In this document: positions 6,055-8,035 of the stretch, piece after piece
How positions within the stretch are numbered: the stretch's first letter is position 1
How the letters are laid out: each line of letters begins with the position of its first letter
Assembly: GCA_937967725.1 (NCBI GenBank)
Contig: CALBSY010000286.1
Coordinates: forward strand, 1-8,035
Direction of reading: 5' to 3'
DNA: 8,035 nucleotides
Source: an uncultured Alphaproteobacteria bacterium
GTDB taxonomy: Bacteria; Pseudomonadota; Alphaproteobacteria; Caulobacterales; Aquidulcibacteraceae
Notes under the pieces: model-generated
What the model was told of the DNA's origin: nothing
Database searches by the model: none
Seen by the model: the letters and a program-made list of their open reading frames with translations, nothing else
Made by a program: the position numbers and the translations under genes

Positions 6055-7052
6055 CCATCCATCCGAACGTCATCGCCGCGATCGGCAATACGCCGCTGAT
6101 CAAGCTGAAGCGCGCCAGCGAAGAGACCGGCTGCACAGTTCTCGGCAAGGCGGAGTTCCTCAACCCGGGCCAATCGGTGAAGGACCGCGCCGCGCTGGCG
6201 ATCGTGGAGGATGCCGAAGCCAAAGGGCAATTGAAGCCAGGCGGGCTGATCGTGGAAGGCACCGCGGGCAATACCGGCATCGGCTTGGCGCTGGTCGGCG
6301 CCGCCAAGGGCTATCGCGTCATCGTGGTGATGCCGCGCACGCAAAGCCAGGAAAAAAAGGACGCGGTGATCGCTTTGGGCGCGGAGCTGGTGGAAGTGGA
6401 CGCGGTGAAAGCGGCGGACGACAACCACTACCCGAAGGTCGCGCGCCGCATCGCCGAAGAAAAAGCCAAGAGTGAACCCAACGGCGCGATCTGGGCCAAT
6501 CAATTCGACAACGTGGCGAACCAGCAGGGCCACTATCGCACCACCGGGCCCGAAATCTGGGATCAGACTCAAGGCAAAGTTGATGGCTTCATCTGCGCCG
6601 TCGGATCGGGCGGCACGCTGGGGGGTGTTTCGCTGGCGCTTAAAGAACAGAACAAGGATATCGCCATCGGGATCGCCGATCCCGGCGGCGCTGCGCTTTT
6701 CAATTGGTACAAGCACGGCGAGCTGAGAGCCGAAGGCACAAGCATCACCGAAGGTATTGGTCAGGGCCGCGTCACCGCAAACCTCGAAGGCGTCATGGTC
6801 GATGAGGCTTTTCGCATCGAGGATAGGGATTGGCTGCCGGTTCTCTACCGGCTGATCCAGGAAGAAGGCTTGAGCGTCGGCGGGTCGTCGGCGCTCAACG
6901 TGTTGGGCGCGATGAAGTTGGCGCGCCAACTCGGGCCGGGGAAGACGATCGTCACCGTGCTGTGCGACTACGCCAACCGTTACGCGTCGAAGCTGTTCAA
7001 CCCCAACTTCCTGCGCTCGAAAGACCTGCCCGTTCCGCCTTGGCTGGCTTGA
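6051..7052 (+). CDS. cysK: Cysteine synthase (O-acetylserine sulfhydrylase), PLP-dependent
   Basis: This enzyme forms L-cysteine from O-acetylserine and sulfide in the cytoplasm, using pyridoxal phosphate. It has 333 residues, the normal length. The N-terminal IGNTPLIKL (11-19) is diagnostic. The PLP lysine is K44 in NPGQSVKDR (38-46). The substrate loop is TAGNTG (71-76), with alanine where the common form has TSGNTG. The phosphate-binding loop is GSGGT (185-189), and the cofactor-nitrogen serine is in GGSSAL (277-282). The EGTAGNTGIGLA form is, as I recall, typical of one group of cysteine synthases in alphaproteobacteria and fungal mitochondria. A cystathionine beta-synthase role is less likely because no C-terminal regulatory domain is present. 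The ATG overlaps the cupin stop by 4 nt, and the only ribosome site is weak (GAGCAGG), so expression probably depends on coupling. The symbol is by family; paralogue type (cysK or cysM) is not proven. Confidence 0.92.
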   Translation: MTIHPNVIAAIGNTPLIKLKRASEETGCTVLGKAEFLNPGQSVKDRAALAIVEDAEAKGQLKPGGLIVEGTAGNTGIGLALVGAAKGYRVIVVMPRTQSQEKKDAVIALGAELVEVDAVKAADDNHYPKVARRIAEEKAKSEPNGAIWANQFDNVANQQGHYRTTGPEIWDQTQGKVDGFICAVGSGGTLGGVSLALKEQNKDIAIGIADPGGAALFNWYKHGELRAEGTSITEGIGQGRVTANLEGVMVDEAFRIEDRDWLPVLYRLIQEEGLSVGGSSALNVLGAMKLARQLGPGKTIVTVLCDYANRYASKLFNPNFLRSKDLPVPPWLA

Positions 7053-7078
7053 GCCGGGGTCCTCGGACCCGTTAGGGT
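7049..7078 (+). promoter_or_regulatory. Possible promoter of the M28 peptidase gene
   Basis: TTGAGC (7049-7054, overlapping the cysteine synthase stop) and GTTAGGGT (7071-7078) are 16 bp apart. They resemble the alphaproteobacterial housekeeping pattern remembered from Caulobacter (TTGAC and GCTANA-like boxes). The spacer contains a small inverted repeat, GGGTC-CTCG-GACCC (7057-7070), with no T-run after it, which could be a weak terminator or a binding site instead. Low confidence. Confidence 0.3.
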
Positions 7079-7107
7079 GCGAACGCTTACTTGATGGGGG
7101 ACGCGTC

Positions 7108-8035
7108 ATGAGAATTCGTCACGCTTTTTCAGCGGCTATTGTCGCGCTCGCCGCATGCGCGACCGCGGCGGATCGGCCTGCGCAGGATATCGCCGCTTTC
7201 GAACATTCGCCGCTTTCGGCGGACGCGCTGTTGGATCATGTGCGCGTGCTGGCCTCCGATGAGTTCGAGGGGCGCGCGCCGGGCACAAACGGCGAGCGGC
7301 TAACTTTGGACTATTTGCAGCGCGCATTCGCGGCGGCGGGGTTGGAGCCGGGCGTCACGCTGCCGGATGGTTCGCGGTCGTGGTTGCAGGAAGTGCCGCT
7401 GACAGCCGCGTCGCTGACCAACACGCCGACGCTGACGCTCACCGGCGCCGACGGCGCGCGCGACTATGCGTACGCGACGCAATTCTCCGCCTGGACGCGG
7501 CGGCTCGACCCCAGCGTGAGCGTCGAAGACGCTCCGCTCGTGTTCGTCGGTTATGGCGTGAACGCGCCGGAACTCGGTTGGAACGATTACGAAGGTGTCG
7601 ATGTGCGTGGCCGCATCGTCGTCATGCTGATCAACGATCCCGATTTTGAAACCGGCGACGATCGCGGCTTCGGCGGGCGGGCGATGACCTATTATGGCCG
7701 TTGGACCTACAAGTTCGAGGAAGCGGGTCGGCAGGGCGCGGCGGGCGCCATCCTGATCCACGAAGCCGCGCCGGCGTCGTATCCATGGGCGGGGATCCAA
7801 GCGTCAACCGGCAGCGCGCGCTGGGACGTCGTGCGCGCCGATCGCGGCGCTAGCCGCACGGGCTTCGAAAGCTGGATTACCAACGAGGTCGCGCTGGAAA
7901 CCTTCCGCCGCGCTGGACTCGATTTCAATGCGTTGAAGGCGCGGGCGCAGCAGCGCGGTTTCCGCGCCGTGCCCATGAACCTCACCGGCTCGATCGCGCT
8001 CGAGACGCGTGCGGAAACGCGCATCACACAGAATA
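7108..8035 (+). CDS. M28-family metallopeptidase lipoprotein with PA-like domain (3' end outside the window)
   Basis: This is an exported zinc-dependent peptidase, probably an aminopeptidase, anchored as a lipoprotein. The frame stays open to the window edge; 309 residues are visible out of perhaps 500-560 usual for the type. The signal peptide ends in LAAC with the lipid-bearing cysteine at residue 17. The stretch LASDEFEGRAPGTNGE (48-63) is the hallmark of the M28 N-terminus. A protease-associated-like insert follows, with LVFVGYGVNAPELGWNDYEG (144-163), then YYGRWTYKFEEAGRQGAAGAIL (about 195-216) and a PWAGIQAS segment, as in related peptidases. The zinc ligands and catalytic glutamate lie further on, so activity cannot be judged here. 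GGGGGA lies 6 nt before the ATG. It stands 55 nt after the cysteine synthase gene, so it may have its own promoter or be read from the upstream transcript. Substrate unknown. Confidence 0.9.
   Translation, partial: MRIRHAFSAAIVALAACATAADRPAQDIAAFEHSPLSADALLDHVRVLASDEFEGRAPGTNGERLTLDYLQRAFAAAGLEPGVTLPDGSRSWLQEVPLTAASLTNTPTLTLTGADGARDYAYATQFSAWTRRLDPSVSVEDAPLVFVGYGVNAPELGWNDYEGVDVRGRIVVMLINDPDFETGDDRGFGGRAMTYYGRWTYKFEEAGRQGAAGAILIHEAAPASYPWAGIQASTGSARWDVVRADRGASRTGFESWITNEVALETFRRAGLDFNALKARAQQRGFRAVPMNLTGSIALETRAETRITQN

Noticed and set aside
7057..7070. Inverted repeat GGGTC-CTCG-GACCC after the cysteine synthase stop as a terminator
   Set aside because: The stem is short and no T-run follows; it remains only a weak possibility and is mentioned with the candidate promoter.
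6033..7109. Minus-strand open frame (358 codons) opposite the cysteine synthase gene
   Set aside because: It mirrors the entire cysteine synthase gene, has no family-like motif, and is explained by the third-position GC bias of the real gene.

Overview
The window is a GC-rich, densely coded stretch of bacterial chromosome. Protein style suggests an alphaproteobacterium, perhaps near Caulobacterales/Hyphomonadales: a NodT-type outer-membrane lipoprotein, a thioredoxin-reductase-like ferredoxin-NADP reductase, and a cysteine synthase with a TAGNTG loop. This placement is inference from remembered family features; no RNA gene or marker settles it. I see no insertion sequence, CRISPR array, tRNA or rRNA.

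Left block (1-4560): a tripartite RND efflux locus. On the minus strand lie a TetR-family repressor gene (2294-2902, TTG start), a membrane-fusion protein gene (991-2307, overlapping the repressor gene by 14 nt) and the N-terminal third of an RND inner-membrane pump gene (19-984). The outer-membrane channel, a NodT-type lipoprotein, is divergent on the plus strand (3073-4560). The 170-bp gap between repressor and channel genes holds a near-perfect palindrome centred on GAACGTTC (2957-2970), next to a TATAAA -10-like box. It is the obvious candidate operator through which the repressor could control both arms. The pump reading frame ends at an in-frame TAA (19-21), although the six codons left in the window beyond it still read like RND sequence. 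The pump may therefore be broken by a point mutation, or the base may be wrong.

Middle block (4603-7052, plus strand): a compact three-gene cluster of ferredoxin-NADP reductase, a small cupin protein and cysteine synthase. The first junction carries a perfect 10-bp inverted repeat (5661-5685). Its 5-nt loop is a Shine-Dalgarno-like GGAGA and its right arm contains the probable cupin start codon. The cupin and cysteine synthase genes overlap by 4 nt (ATGA). Redox supply and cysteine formation are plausibly linked, but the cupin's role is unknown.

Right block (7108-8035, plus strand): the start of an exported lipoprotein peptidase of the M28 family with an inserted PA-like domain, cut by the window edge before its zinc ligands.

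The genes themselves belong to known families. The points most worth a second look are the premature stop in the pump gene, the start-codon hairpin before the cupin gene, and the shared divergent operator.
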